From Rhizobium rosettiformans (GTDB lineage Bacteria; Pseudomonadota; Alphaproteobacteria; Rhizobiales; Rhizobiaceae): 64,000 nt of DNA. The notes below the pieces were generated by a model. That model was not told the origin of the DNA. It was given only the letters and a program-made list of their open reading frames with translations, and did no database searches. Where the stretch lies: positions 3,562,001-3,626,000 of the forward strand of contig NZ_CP032405.1 of NCBI RefSeq assembly GCF_016806065.1, read 5' to 3'. This document shows positions 9,129 through 19,145 of the stretch, piece after piece. Position 1 is the first letter of the stretch. The number at the start of each line of letters is the position of its first letter. A program made the translations under genes and the position numbers.

Positions 9129-10955
9129 TCACTCGACCGTGACGGACTTGGCGAGATTGCGCGGCTGATCGACGTCGGTGCCCATGAAGACGGCCGTGTG
9201 ATAGGCGAGAAGCTGGATCGGGATGGAATAGACCATCGGCGAGATGATCTCGGCGACCACGGGCAGCACGATGGTCGCCATGGTCTCAAGCTTGGAGGCG
9301 GCGGCGCCCTTGTCGTCGGTGATGAAGATGATCTTACCGCCGCGGGCGGCCACCTCCTGCATGTTCGACACGGTTTTTTCGAAGAAGCGGTCGAAGGGTG
9401 CAATGACGATGACGGGCATGTTTTCGTCGATCAAAGCGATCGGGCCGTGCTTCAGCTCGCCAGCGGCATAACCTTCGGCGTGGATATAGGAGATTTCCTT
9501 GAGCTTCAGTGCGCCTTCGAGCGCCAGCGGATAGCTGGTGCCACGTCCGAGATAGAGCACATCCTTGAACTTCGAGAGGTCGCGCGACAGGGCCTCGATC
9601 TGTGGCTGCACCGCATTCAGCACCTGGCTCATGATGCGCGGCATTTCAGCCAGGCTCTTCACCAGCTGCTTTTCTTCCGTCTCATCAATTGTGCCACGGG
9701 CACGGCCGGCAGCGAGCGCCAGCGAGGCAAGGACTGCCAGCTGGCAGGTGAAGGCCTTGGTCGACGCGACCCCGATTTCCGGGCCGGCGAGGATCGGGAA
9801 GACGGCATCCGATTCGCGGGCGATCGTCGATTCCTTGACGTTGACCACGGCGCCGATCTTCAGCCCGTTGTCACAGCAGTAGCGCAGCGAGGCGAGCGTG
9901 TCGGCCGTTTCACCGGACTGCGAGATGAAAAGGGCCGCCTGATCCTTCGACAGCGGCATTTCGCGGTAGCGGAATTCCGAGGCGACATCGATTTCGACCG
10001 GCAGGCGGGCATAACGCTCGAACCAGTATTTGCCGACGAGGCCAGCCAGATAGGCGGTGCCGCAGGCGGAGATGGCAAGGCCACGCAGATTGGCGAAATC
10101 GATCTCGTTTGCCGCGTCCCGAACAGTGTGCTCGGCGAAGTCGACATAGTGCGACAGCGCGTGAGAAATCACCTCCGGCTGTTCGTAGATCTCCTTCTCC
10201 ATGAAGTGGCGATGATTGCCCTTGTCGATCATGTAGGCGGAGGCCGAGGAGATCTGCACCGGACGATCGACCGGATTGCCGTCGATGTCGAAGATATGGG
10301 CGCCCTGCTTGCCGATGACCGCCCAGTCGCCGTCATGCAGATAGGCGATGCGGTTGGTGAAGGGCGAGAGCGCAATCGCATCGGACCCAAGGAACATCTC
10401 TCCGTCGCCGAAACCGATCGCAAGCGGCGGACCGGAGCGTGCCGCCATGATCGTCGACGGATCGTCCTCAAAGATGACGGCGAGCGCATAGGCGCCGGTC
10501 ACATGGCGCAGCATCTCGTGCATGGCCTCGCGGCGACCGAGACCCTGCCGGCGATACTTGGCGAGCAACTGCGCGACGACTTCCGTATCAGTCTGCGTGG
10601 TGAAGGTGGCGCCTTCGGCCGCCAGTTCTTCCTTGATCTCGGAAAAATTCTCGATGATGCCGTTATGAACGACGGCGACGCCTTCGACGAAATGCGGATG
10701 GGCGTTGGTTTCGTTCGGCACGCCATGGGTTGCCCAGCGGGTGTGAGCAATGCCGATGGATCCGGGAAGCGGATCGCCGGCAAGCTTCGTCTCGAGATTG
10801 AAGAGCTTGCCTTCAGCGCGGCGGCGATCGAGCTTGCCGTCGTTGATGGTGGCAACACCGGCGGAATCATAGCCGCGATATTCGAGCCGCTTCAGGGCAT
10901 CCACCAGACGCTCCGCCACGGGCTTGTTACCGACGATGCCGACGATGCCGCACAT
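9129..10955 (-). CDS. glmS: Glutamine-fructose-6-phosphate aminotransferase (isomerising)
   Basis: This 608-residue enzyme makes glucosamine-6-phosphate from fructose-6-phosphate and glutamine, the entry step to UDP-GlcNAc for peptidoglycan, LPS and Nod-type sugars. The class II glutaminase domain begins MCGIVG with Cys2 as nucleophile after Met removal. Two SIS domains follow (about residues 290-420 and 460-590), and the C-terminus KSVTVE is the classic GlmS tail. It lies downstream of glmU, the later enzyme of the same pathway, on the same strand with a 138-base gap. Confidence 0.98.
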   Translation of the reverse strand: MCGIVGIVGNKPVAERLVDALKRLEYRGYDSAGVATINDGKLDRRRAEGKLFNLETKLAGDPLPGSIGIAHTRWATHGVPNETNAHPHFVEGVAVVHNGIIENFSEIKEELAAEGATFTTQTDTEVVAQLLAKYRRQGLGRREAMHEMLRHVTGAYALAVIFEDDPSTIMAARSGPPLAIGFGDGEMFLGSDAIALSPFTNRIAYLHDGDWAVIGKQGAHIFDIDGNPVDRPVQISSASAYMIDKGNHRHFMEKEIYEQPEVISHALSHYVDFAEHTVRDAANEIDFANLRGLAISACGTAYLAGLVGKYWFERYARLPVEIDVASEFRYREMPLSKDQAALFISQSGETADTLASLRYCCDNGLKIGAVVNVKESTIARESDAVFPILAGPEIGVASTKAFTCQLAVLASLALAAGRARGTIDETEEKQLVKSLAEMPRIMSQVLNAVQPQIEALSRDLSKFKDVLYLGRGTSYPLALEGALKLKEISYIHAEGYAAGELKHGPIALIDENMPVIVIAPFDRFFEKTVSNMQEVAARGGKIIFITDDKGAAASKLETMATIVLPVVAEIISPMVYSIPIQLLAYHTAVFMGTDVDQPRNLAKSVTVE

Positions 10956-11093
10956 GAAATTCTCCGTTTCGTATCAACCACGCGGCTTTTCCTAGCGGTT
11001 TCATCGCAATAGGCAATTGTGCGTGAGGTCAAATTGCGTTTCGTCTCGTAATGCAACGCAGCATAACAAGCGGTGAAGTCTGAACTGGTCGTA

Positions 11094-12455
11094 TTACTTG
11101 CCGGCCTTCTTCGCAGCCTTGATTGCGAGGTTACGTTCGCGGATCACAGCGGCGCGGCCCGGCTTCACCTCCTGGCGAGCACGGCCGAAGGCGAGTGCAT
11201 CGGCGGGCACGTCCTCGGTGATGACGCTGCCGGACGCGATGAGCGCGCCATCGCCGATCTTCACCGGGGCGACGAGGGACGAATTCGAGCCGATAAAGGC
11301 CCCGGCACCGATATGCGTCTCGTGCTTGTTCACGCCGTCATAATTGCAGGTGATGGTGCCGGCACCGATATTGGTCTCGGCGCCAACGACAGCGTCGCCG
11401 ATATAGGTCAGGTGATTGACCTTGGCGCCACGGCCGATCTCGGCCTTCTTCACTTCGCAGAAATTGCCGACCTTCGAGCCTTCGGCGAGATTTGCACCGG
11501 GGCGCAGTCGCGCGAAGGGTCCGACGGTCGCGCCAGCTGACACATGGGCGCCTTCAAGATGCGAGAAGGCATGGATGACAGCGCCGCCCTCGACGGTGAC
11601 CCCGGGACCAAAGACGACATTGGGCTCGATCAGCGCATCCTGGCCCATAACAGTGTCGTGGCTTAGAAACACCGTCTCCGGGGCAATCATCGTCACGCCC
11701 GAGACCATCAGTTCATGACGGCGGCGCTCCTGCCAGAGGCGCTCGATCACGGCAAGCTCGGCGCGATTGTTGCAGCCGGTCAGTTCACTCTCTGGCGCAT
11801 CGACGGCGACAGCCTTGCCGCCCAGTGAACGGGCTATCTCGACGAGATCGGTCAGGTAGTATTCACCCTTGGCGTTCTGGTTGCCGATCCGGGAGAGCAG
11901 ATCGAGCGCCTTCTTACCATCGATCGCCATCAGTCCGCTGTTGCACCAGGTGACGGCACGTTCGGCCTCGGTCGCATCCTTTTCCTCGCGGATGGCGACC
12001 AGCTCGCCATCTTCGACCAGCAAGCGGCCATAGCCGGTCGGATTGGCCGTATGAAAACCGATGACGGCCACGTCAGCACCGCCGGCGAGTGCTTCGCGGG
12101 CAGCTTTCAGCGGTGCGGCAGTGATCAGCGGCACATCGCCATAGGCAACGAGGATCTCGTCATAGCCGCGGGCGATCGCCTCCTTGGCCATCAGAACGGC
12201 GTGCCCCGTGCCAAGGCGCTCGGTCTGCAACACGCCTTCGACCGAAAGCCCATCAATCGAGGCTGCCTTTTCGACCTTTTCGGCATCACGACCGAGAACC
12301 AGCGCCACATCAGACACACCAGATGCGGCAATCGATGCCATGACATGCGCGATCATCGGACGCCCACCCACGGGATGCAGCACCTTCGACATCGACGACT
12401 TCATGCGGGTGCTGTCACCAGCAGCGAGGACGACAGCGAGACAGGTGCGGTTCAT
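11094..12455 (-). CDS. glmU: Bifunctional GlmU (N-acetyltransferase/uridyltransferase)
   Basis: About 453 residues. The N-terminal pyrophosphorylase domain has [11 protein letters not shown] as its nucleotide-binding loop (canonical GxGTRM, here with D-S at the variable positions). The C-terminal left-handed beta-helix of hexapeptide repeats runs from about residue 250 and acetylates glucosamine-1-phosphate. The product is UDP-GlcNAc. I chose the ATG at 12455 ([13 protein letters not shown]); the frame stays open 11 codons further upstream but those residues do not resemble GlmU. It precedes glmS. Confidence 0.97.
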   Translation of the reverse strand: MNRTCLAVVLAAGDSTRMKSSMSKVLHPVGGRPMIAHVMASIAASGVSDVALVLGRDAEKVEKAASIDGLSVEGVLQTERLGTGHAVLMAKEAIARGYDEILVAYGDVPLITAAPLKAAREALAGGADVAVIGFHTANPTGYGRLLVEDGELVAIREEKDATEAERAVTWCNSGLMAIDGKKALDLLSRIGNQNAKGEYYLTDLVEIARSLGGKAVAVDAPESELTGCNNRAELAVIERLWQERRRHELMVSGVTMIAPETVFLSHDTVMGQDALIEPNVVFGPGVTVEGGAVIHAFSHLEGAHVSAGATVGPFARLRPGANLAEGSKVGNFCEVKKAEIGRGAKVNHLTYIGDAVVGAETNIGAGTITCNYDGVNKHETHIGAGAFIGSNSSLVAPVKIGDGALIASGSVITEDVPADALAFGRARQEVKPGRAAVIRERNLAIKAAKKAGK

Positions 12456-12525
12456 GGATGGCTCCGAACTGAGAATGGCGCTTCTCACTAATACCAGCGG
12501 GTGCTGCCCGCAAGTGTTGCGAGAA

Positions 12526-13278
12526 CTAGCCGCGCTTCTGGGAACTGTCGACCGCCTTCAACGCTGCGGCACGCCCCTGCTCGATCGCCCGTTCGGTGGC
12601 CGATTTCGCAGCCTCGGGATCACGCTGCTCGATCGCATCAACGATCGCCAGATGCAGCTCCGTGATAGCCTCCCCGCGACCAGCGAGCTGCGGATCGAAC
12701 GCCATGGTGAAGGCACCATCGAGTGAGGCCTTGATGAAACCCACCATGCTTTCGAGAAATGGGTTAGCCCCGACGACGGTCAGAAGGACATGGAAGCGCA
12801 GATCCGCCTCAACCTGACTTGGCCAGTCGAGCTCGTTGGAACCAAGCTGCATGGCGTAGTGACGCAATTCGGCACAGTCCTCGGGCGAAGCGCGCAGCGC
12901 CGCAAAGGCAGCCGATGCCGGCTCCAGCACCAGGCGGACATCATAGAGATGATCGATAAACTCGCGGGTGACGCCGGTTCGGAAATGCCATCGCAGCACG
13001 TCTTCATCGACGAGGTTCCAGTGACAGCGGTCGGTCACCCGTGTGCCGACACGCGATTTGGCAACCACCAGACCCTTGGCGGTCAGGGTCTTCATCGCCT
13101 CGCGAAGCACGGACCGCGACACATCGAACTGGGCTTCCAGTTCAGCATCCCCAGGCAAGGCTTCGCCTATGCCAAATCGACCCCCGACGATCGCAAGGCC
13201 GAGTTGCTCGACCACCTTCGCGTGGCTTGTCCGAAGATTGGAAACGACCTTCAGTTCCCGAACATCTTCCTTCCGCAT
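12526..13278 (-). CDS. GntR-family transcriptional regulator, FadR/FCD subfamily
   Basis: This 250-residue regulator has an N-terminal winged helix (about residues 15-80, with the recognition helix around [13 protein letters not shown]) and a C-terminal FCD ligand-binding domain. Its metal/ligand residues are visible as DLRFH and [10 protein letters not shown]. FadR-type GntR proteins respond to small organic acids, often sugar acids. It follows the BMP-type transporter operon on the same strand but lies beyond that operon's terminator, so it is probably its own unit. The 100 bases upstream contain a weakly symmetric TTGTTATACGAA, which may be its operator. Confidence 0.9.
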   Translation of the reverse strand: MRKEDVRELKVVSNLRTSHAKVVEQLGLAIVGGRFGIGEALPGDAELEAQFDVSRSVLREAMKTLTAKGLVVAKSRVGTRVTDRCHWNLVDEDVLRWHFRTGVTREFIDHLYDVRLVLEPASAAFAALRASPEDCAELRHYAMQLGSNELDWPSQVEADLRFHVLLTVVGANPFLESMVGFIKASLDGAFTMAFDPQLAGRGEAITELHLAIVDAIEQRDPEAAKSATERAIEQGRAAALKAVDSSQKRG

Positions 13279-13370
13279 CCTGCCTCACACCCCGCCTTAG
13301 TTGCTGGGGTTGTTATACGAAAGGCAAACGCGGGTGAAGGCGCTATCTGAGTATTCCTGCAATTTTCGGA

Positions 13371-13404
13371 ACTCTAAAAAAGAAAGAGCGCCCTGAGGCG
13401 CTCT
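13371..13404 (-). terminator. Terminator of the BMP-type ABC transporter operon
   Basis: On the minus strand AGAGCGCC and GGCGCTCT (13404-13385) form an 8-bp stem with a TCAG loop, followed by TTTCTTTTTT. It is a textbook intrinsic terminator starting about 20 bases after the substrate-binding protein stop. Confidence 0.9.
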
Positions 13405-13425
13405 CTCCATTTCGCAAATCGCAGA

Positions 13426-14499
13426 TTACTGCGGCAGCTTGTCGTCCACACCTTCGATGTAGAAGTTCATGCCGAGGATGGTGCCGTCGTCAGCCGACTC
13501 ACCTTCCGCCAACCAGACGGAGCCGTCCTGCTTGTTGAGCGGACCGGTGAAGGGCTTGAGTTCGCCGGACTTGATCTTGGCTTCGGTGTCCATCGCCATG
13601 GCCTTCACGTCGTCGGGCATGTTGGTGTAGGGCGCCATCGACAGAATGCCGTCGACAAGACCGTCGAAGGTCTGGGCGGAAGTCCAGGTGCCGTCGATCA
13701 CAGCCTGGGTGCGCTTGATGTAGTAAGGCGCCCAGGTGTCGACGATGGCGCTCAGCTGCGCAGTCGGGCCGGCGGCGATCATGTCGGAGGCCTGACCGAA
13801 AGCCTTGAGGCCACGCTCTTCGGCAACCTGCATCGGAGCCGTGGTGTCGGTATGCTGGGTCAGAACGTCAACGCCCTGGTCGAACAGAGCCTTGGCGGCA
13901 TCGGCTTCCTTGCCCGGGTCGAACCAGGTGTTGACCCAGATGACCTTCAGCTTGAAGTCCGGATTGACGGTGCGGGCGCCGTGCAGGAAGGCGTTGATGC
14001 CAGCGACCACTTCTGGGATCGGGAAGGACGCGATGTAACCGGCGACACCGGTCTTCGACATCTTGCCGGCGATCTGACCGTTGATGAAGCGGCCTTCGTA
14101 GAAGCGCGAATTATAGGTCGCGACATTCGCTGCGGTCTTGTAGCCGGTCGCGTGTTCGAACTTCACGTCCGGAAACTTCTCGGCAACCTTGAGGGTCGCA
14201 TCCATGAAGCCGAAGGAGGTCGTGAAGACCAGGGCGCAGCCGGAACGGGCCATGCGCTCGATGGCGCGCTCGGCATCCGGGCCTTCCGGAACGTTTTCGA
14301 GGTAAGGCGTTTCGATCTTGTCGCCGAAATGCTCCTGCAGCTGCTGGCGGCCGATATCGTGCGCCTGGGTCCAGCCGCCGTCGGTCTTCGAGCCGACATG
14401 GACGAAGCAGACCTTCGTCTTGTCCTGGGCAGCGGCGGGTGCCGCGACGCCAACGATGGCGGCGGCCGAAGCGGCAAGCGCGAGGAGGATAGTCTTCAT
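13426..14499 (-). CDS. BMP-family ABC transporter substrate-binding protein
   Basis: A 357-residue periplasmic binding protein of the BMP/PnrA-like family (basic membrane protein; purine nucleoside binding in characterised members). A signal peptide of about 24 residues ends in PAAAQ, and the mature protein starts DKTKVCFVHVGS. The motif GGWTQAHDIG matches the family nucleoside-pocket region. It is the last gene of a four-gene importer operon (ATPase, two permeases, binding protein). Nucleosides or related ring compounds are likely; the exact ligand is not visible. Confidence 0.92.
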   Translation of the reverse strand: MKTILLALAASAAAIVGVAAPAAAQDKTKVCFVHVGSKTDGGWTQAHDIGRQQLQEHFGDKIETPYLENVPEGPDAERAIERMARSGCALVFTTSFGFMDATLKVAEKFPDVKFEHATGYKTAANVATYNSRFYEGRFINGQIAGKMSKTGVAGYIASFPIPEVVAGINAFLHGARTVNPDFKLKVIWVNTWFDPGKEADAAKALFDQGVDVLTQHTDTTAPMQVAEERGLKAFGQASDMIAAGPTAQLSAIVDTWAPYYIKRTQAVIDGTWTSAQTFDGLVDGILSMAPYTNMPDDVKAMAMDTEAKIKSGELKPFTGPLNKQDGSVWLAEGESADDGTILGMNFYIEGVDDKLPQ

Positions 14500-14539
14500 G
14501 GTGTACCCCTGTCTGGTTAGGTTGAAGCTTTTGTTTTGA

Positions 14540-15454
14540 TTATCTATCCGGCACGAACGGCTTGCCGAGGCAGGCCGGCGTGTTGATCAACGTCGTGCGG
14601 CGATTATGGGAGATTATGATCAGCACGACAATGGTCGCCGCATAGGGCAGCGCGGACAGAAACTGCGAGGGCAGGCCGATGCCAAGGGCCTGCGCATGCA
14701 GCTGCCCGATGGTGACGGCGCCGAAGAGATAGCCGCCGGCAAGCACCCGCCAGGGACGCCAGGCGGCGAAGACGACGAGGGCGAGCGCGATCCAGCCGCG
14801 GCCGGCGGACATGTTCTCGACCCATTGCGGCGTATAGACGAGCGACAGCTGCGCACCGGCAAGACCGGCACAGGCGCCGCCGAACATCACCGCCAGATAG
14901 CGTGTCCGGATTACGGGAAGCCCGAGCGTATGGGCCGAGCCATGGCTGTCGCCGATGGCGCGCAGTTTGAGGCCCGAGCGGCTCTTGAACAGATACCAGT
15001 TCACCCCGGCGACCAGTGCGATCGACAGGTAGAAGAAGATGTCCTGAGCGAACAGGACGCGCCCAATCAGTGGCAGGTCGGACAAGAGCGGAATGACGAT
15101 CGGCTGCATCTTCACGCCGGGAACACCGACGACGCTTTCGCCGACCATGCCGGAAACACCGAGACCGAGAATGGTGAGCGCCAAACCTGTCGCCACCTGG
15201 TTGGCGACCAGCGTGAGCGTCAGGAACCCGAACAACAGCGAAAAGATCGCGCCGGTCGCGATTCCCGCGAGAACGCCGATATAGGGCGAGCCGGTCATGT
15301 TGGTCGCAATGAAGGCGCAGACCGCGCCGATGATCATCATGCCTTCGACACCGAGGTTCAGCACGCCCGAACGCTCGGCCACGAGTTCGCCCATGGCGGC
15401 GATCACCAGCGGTGTCGAGGCGGTGATGATGGTGAGAAGGATGGCCTCGAACAT
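14540..15454 (-). CDS. ABC transporter permease (nucleoside/BMP type)
   Basis: This 304-residue inner-membrane permease belongs to the branched-chain/ribose-type BPD_transp_2 family, with about eight to ten hydrophobic segments. The N-terminus contains the conserved ERSGVLNLGVEGMM, typical of the smaller permease of the NupP/NupQ and YufQ-like pairs. It starts 2 bases after the stop of the other permease gene, and the binding protein gene follows 40 bases on. Confidence 0.92.
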   Translation of the reverse strand: MFEAILLTIITASTPLVIAAMGELVAERSGVLNLGVEGMMIIGAVCAFIATNMTGSPYIGVLAGIATGAIFSLLFGFLTLTLVANQVATGLALTILGLGVSGMVGESVVGVPGVKMQPIVIPLLSDLPLIGRVLFAQDIFFYLSIALVAGVNWYLFKSRSGLKLRAIGDSHGSAHTLGLPVIRTRYLAVMFGGACAGLAGAQLSLVYTPQWVENMSAGRGWIALALVVFAAWRPWRVLAGGYLFGAVTIGQLHAQALGIGLPSQFLSALPYAATIVVLIIISHNRRTTLINTPACLGKPFVPDR

Positions 15455-15456
15455 GA

Positions 15457-16548
15457 TCAGGCCCCCTTCGTCGCGGCATTGCGGGCACGGTCGAAGACGA
15501 TCCGCACCTTGTAGAGAATGAGCGTGTCACAGGAGAGCACGAAGAACAGCAAGAGCCCCTGGAAGACGCGGGTCACCTTGTCGGAAACACCGATCGACAG
15601 CTGCGCGCCCTCGCCACCGAGATAGGTCAGCGCCAGCACGAAGCCAGACGCGATGATGCCGAGCGGATTGAGACGGCCGAGAAAGGCAACGATGATCGCT
15701 GTAAAGCCGTAGCCTGGTGAAATCGTCGGCTGCAGGTGACCGATCGAGCCAGATACTTCCGAAATCCCGGCAAGACCTGCCAGCGCGCCGGAAAACATCA
15801 TCGAGAACCAGACCATCTTGCGCGAGGAGAAGCCGGCAAAGCGCCCTGCCCGTTCCGATTGCCCGAGTACCACGACCTGAAATCCCTTCAGCGTGTAGCG
15901 CATCATGAACCAGACGGCGACGGCCGCAACCAGCGCAAAGATGATGCCGAGATGGGCGCGGCCCGACGACAGGATTTCCGGCAATACGGCCTCCGAGACG
16001 AAGGAACGCGACTGCGGAAAATTATAGCCAGCCGGGTCCTTCCAGATGCCGCGCGTCAGCCAATCCAGGAAAAGCTGGGCGATATAGACCAGCATCAGGC
16101 TGGTCAGGATTTCGTTCGTGTTGAAGCGGGTCTTCAAGAGCGCCGGAATGGCGCCATAGGCGGCACCGCCGATGGCACCCATGACGATCATCATCGGCAA
16201 GAGCAGCGGCGAGGACCATTCGTAAAAGGTGATCGGCAGGATCGAGCCGACGATCGCCCCGACGATGAACTGCCCTTCGGCGCCGATATTCCAGTTGTTC
16301 GAGCGATAACAGACCGACAGGCCGACACCGATCAGGATCAGGGGCGCGGCCTTCACCGCAAGCTCGTGCAGCGACCAGACCTCGAGCAGCGGCTCGATGA
16401 AGAAGCTGAAGAGTGCCGAGACCGGGTCCTTGCCAAGCATCGCAAACATGATGCCGCCGAAGAAGACGGTTAGCGCCAGCGCCAGTAGAGGCGAGACGAT
16501 GGCAAACAGGCTGGACTGACGCGACCGGCGTTCAAGTTCAATGCGCAT
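15457..16548 (-). CDS. ABC transporter permease (nucleoside/BMP type)
   Basis: The 363-residue larger permease of the pair (BPD_transp_2 family). The conserved stretch NNWNIGAEGQFIVGAI is the counterpart of the ERSGVLNLG motif in the second permease. It overlaps the end of the ATPase gene by 11 bases, showing tight translational coupling in the order ATPase, permease, permease, binding protein. Confidence 0.92.
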   Translation of the reverse strand: MRIELERRSRQSSLFAIVSPLLALALTVFFGGIMFAMLGKDPVSALFSFFIEPLLEVWSLHELAVKAAPLILIGVGLSVCYRSNNWNIGAEGQFIVGAIVGSILPITFYEWSSPLLLPMMIVMGAIGGAAYGAIPALLKTRFNTNEILTSLMLVYIAQLFLDWLTRGIWKDPAGYNFPQSRSFVSEAVLPEILSSGRAHLGIIFALVAAVAVWFMMRYTLKGFQVVVLGQSERAGRFAGFSSRKMVWFSMMFSGALAGLAGISEVSGSIGHLQPTISPGYGFTAIIVAFLGRLNPLGIIASGFVLALTYLGGEGAQLSIGVSDKVTRVFQGLLLFFVLSCDTLILYKVRIVFDRARNAATKGA

Positions 16549-18139
16549 GGGCCGCCTCCGGGGCAGTGGTCAGGCCATGGACGCCACCCATCAGGATACC
16601 GATGCGTTCGCGGGTCATGGTCGAGGCGGGATAGGCGTCGGACAGCTTGCCTTCCGAAATGGCGGCAATCGAGGTTGCCACTTCGAAAATCTCGTCGAGA
16701 TCCTGGCTGATGACGACGACAGCCGAGCCCGACTTGGCGAGATCGACGAGCGCCTGGCGAATGCGGCTTGCAGCGCCTGCATCGACACCCCAGGTGGGCT
16801 GGTTGACGACCAGAACAGAAGGCTGGCGGTCGAGTTCACGACCGACGATGAATTTCTGCAGATTGCCACCCGAGAGTGAACCGGCTGCTGGATCCTCACC
16901 GCTCTTGCGCACATCCATCATCTCGGAGATGCGGCGCGCCGCCTGCTGCACCAAGCCATGGCGTATAAGGCCAATCTTGCCGCCCGCGAGATAGGCCGAA
17001 CGGTCGGATGCATTGCGCGACAGAAAGAGGTTTTCCGACAGGCTCATCGCGGGGATCGCCGCATGGCCGTGGCGCTCTTCCGGCACGAAGCCGGCACCGA
17101 GCAGCCGGCGTTCGTTGATCCCGAGGCGACCGACGGGCTTGCCGCGCAGGCGGATTGCTTCGGGATTGGGCACCACATACTCGCCGGAAAGCGCATCAAA
17201 GAGTTCGCTCTGACCGTTGCCGGCGACCCCGGCAATGGCGAGGATCTCGCCGGCCTTGACGGTCATCGACACATTCTTGAGCGCCATGGCAAACGGTGTC
17301 CGAGGACTGACCGAGAGAGCGCTCACCTGCAATTGTACGGCACCATCCGTGGGCGGCTCGACCTTCTCAACACCGGCGACATCGGCGCCCACCATCATGC
17401 GGGCAAGCGAAGCCGGCGTTTCCTGTCGCGGGTCGCAGGCGCCCGTCACCTTGCCGTGACGGAGCACGGTGGCGCGATCGCAGATGCGCTGCACTTCCTC
17501 AAGGCGATGGCTGATGTAGAGGACCGAACGCCCCTCCGCCTTCAGCTTGAACAGGGTCTCGAACAGCTTGTCGGCTTCCTGCGGCGTAAGCACCGAGGTC
17601 GGCTCGTCGAGGATGATCAGTTTGGGGTTCTGCAGGAGCGCGCGGACGATCTCGATGCGCTGGCGCTCACCGACCGAGAGATCGGCGACATGGGCATTCG
17701 GATCGAGCGGCAGTCCATAGGCGACGGAAAGCTCGGCCGCCTTCTTGGAAAGCTCGGAGATCGAGATTTTTTCGTCGAGCGACAGCGCGATGTTTTCGGC
17801 GACCGTCAGCGCTTCGAAAAGCGAAAAATGCTGGAAGACCATGCCAATGCCGAGACGCCGGGCCGCGGCAGGATTGGGGATGACCTGGTCTTGCCCCTCC
17901 CATCCGATCGTGCCGGCGGACGGCGCGAGAATGCCGAACAGCATTTTGACGAGGGTCGATTTGCCGGCACCGTTCTCGCCGAGTAGAGCGTGGATCTCGC
18001 CATGGCCGATGTCGAGGTCGATCTCGTCGCAGGCCTTGAAGCTGCCGAACAGCTTCGTCAGCCCCCGCACGGTCAAAAGCGGCTTTTCGCCCTCGGGCGG
18101 TTGTTGCGGCACAGGTCCCCCTTGCACTCTCATGCGCAT
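16538..18139 (-). CDS. ABC transporter ATP-binding protein, tandem-cassette type
   Basis: At 533 residues this is a fused double ATPase like RbsA/YufO/NupO. The first cassette has Walker A GENGAGKST, signature LSVGERQR and Walker B LIILDEPT. The second has a degenerate Walker A (GVAGNGQSE), signature LSGGNLQK and an atypical Walker B (VLVVNQPTWG, with Asn-Gln replacing Asp-Glu), a known asymmetry of this family. It is the first gene of the importer operon, so the promoter should lie in 18140-18249. Confidence 0.94.
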   Translation of the reverse strand: MRMRVQGGPVPQQPPEGEKPLLTVRGLTKLFGSFKACDEIDLDIGHGEIHALLGENGAGKSTLVKMLFGILAPSAGTIGWEGQDQVIPNPAAARRLGIGMVFQHFSLFEALTVAENIALSLDEKISISELSKKAAELSVAYGLPLDPNAHVADLSVGERQRIEIVRALLQNPKLIILDEPTSVLTPQEADKLFETLFKLKAEGRSVLYISHRLEEVQRICDRATVLRHGKVTGACDPRQETPASLARMMVGADVAGVEKVEPPTDGAVQLQVSALSVSPRTPFAMALKNVSMTVKAGEILAIAGVAGNGQSELFDALSGEYVVPNPEAIRLRGKPVGRLGINERRLLGAGFVPEERHGHAAIPAMSLSENLFLSRNASDRSAYLAGGKIGLIRHGLVQQAARRISEMMDVRKSGEDPAAGSLSGGNLQKFIVGRELDRQPSVLVVNQPTWGVDAGAASRIRQALVDLAKSGSAVVVISQDLDEIFEVATSIAAISEGKLSDAYPASTMTRERIGILMGGVHGLTTAPEAAHAH

Positions 18140-18249
18140 CGGCCAGGTCTTGCGCCCGGTCCATCGCTCAATTCATAACCGGTTTGCGGCAGCGCACAAT
18201 ATATAGGCAAAAGTTTTTTTTGGTTTTGCCCAGCTGCGTCAGGACGACG
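18140..18249 (-). promoter_or_regulatory. Leader/promoter of the BMP-type ABC operon
   Basis: Between the pcs stop and the ATPase start lies an AT-rich patch containing an inverted repeat (GGCAAAA, 18207-18213, with TTTTGCC downstream) around an 8-T run. Read on the minus strand it is followed by TATATATTG, a possible -10. The repeat may also act as the end of the pcs transcript. Confidence 0.35.
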
Positions 18250-18978
18250 TCAGCCCCGGCGACCAAGACCGGGGAAAAGCTGCATCACGCCACCGATCAC
18301 GTAAAGGTAGAGTCCGGAGACAATCATGCCAATGACAACCCATTGCGGCGATTCGAAATGCAGCAGAAGGGCGTAGCCACCAAAGGCGCACCAGAGCAGA
18401 AACACGGCCATGTTGAATGGCCGCAGGCGCTGGACGCGCACGGGGTGCAGGAAGTTGATCGGCAAGAAGGTGAGCACGACCGATGCCAGCACCGCGACCA
18501 AGGCCGTGGTTGCGCTCGCGTCGATCACGAACAGGGTGAAGATCAGCATGTTCCAGACGACGGGGAAGCCGGAAAAGAAGTATTCGTCCGTCTTCATGCC
18601 CATGTCGGCATAATAGATGGCGCTCGACACCACGATCAGTCCGGCGGCAACGAATGACCAGGGCTCGCCGATCATGCCGCTCTGATAGAGTGCAAAGGCC
18701 GGCAGAAGCACATAGGTGACATAGTCGATGATGTTGTCGAGCGTATCGCCGGACCAGTTCGGCAGGACTTCCTTGACGCGCATCTTGCGGGCGATCGGAC
18801 CGTCGATACCGTCCACGAGCAGCGCAAGCCCCAGCCACCAGAACATGTCGACGAAGCGGTGTTCCGCTGCCGCAACGACACCGAGAAAGGCGAGGAAGGA
18901 TCCGGAAGCGGTGAGCATATGAACCGAAAAGGCACGGATCTCGGCATAGGGCACACGCTTGTAATTGAAGATCTTCAT
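18250..18978 (-). CDS. pcs: Phosphatidylcholine synthase
   Basis: The 242-residue membrane enzyme condenses CDP-diacylglycerol with choline directly to phosphatidylcholine, a pathway typical of rhizobia and other host-associated alphaproteobacteria. The CDP-alcohol phosphotransferase signature is complete: D-G-(P)-I-A-R followed by G-D-T-L-D-N-I-I-D. About seven to eight hydrophobic segments follow. The frame is open 19 codons upstream, but the ATG at 18978 (MKIFNYKRVPYAEIRAFSVH) matches the usual N-terminus. It ties the window to choline metabolism. Confidence 0.96.
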   Translation of the reverse strand: MKIFNYKRVPYAEIRAFSVHMLTASGSFLAFLGVVAAAEHRFVDMFWWLGLALLVDGIDGPIARKMRVKEVLPNWSGDTLDNIIDYVTYVLLPAFALYQSGMIGEPWSFVAAGLIVVSSAIYYADMGMKTDEYFFSGFPVVWNMLIFTLFVIDASATTALVAVLASVVLTFLPINFLHPVRVQRLRPFNMAVFLLWCAFGGYALLLHFESPQWVVIGMIVSGLYLYVIGGVMQLFPGLGRRG

Positions 18979-19145
18979 CCCTGCTCCAGTCGGCGGCACT
19001 TCGGAGGAAACGGTATCGGACGAAATGACGCGCATTGCAACACAAGTGGCGGTCTATGCCCGGATTTCGCCCGGAACCCGCTTGGCACATGCGCCATTTC
19101 GGCCCATGGATTTTACCGTGCGGCGGCTCTAAATAGCGTCACAAC

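Noticed and set aside
10956..11093. A glmS ribozyme or riboswitch in the glmS leader
   Set aside because: The 138-base leader lacks the conserved glmS ribozyme core, which is typical of Gram-positive bacteria.
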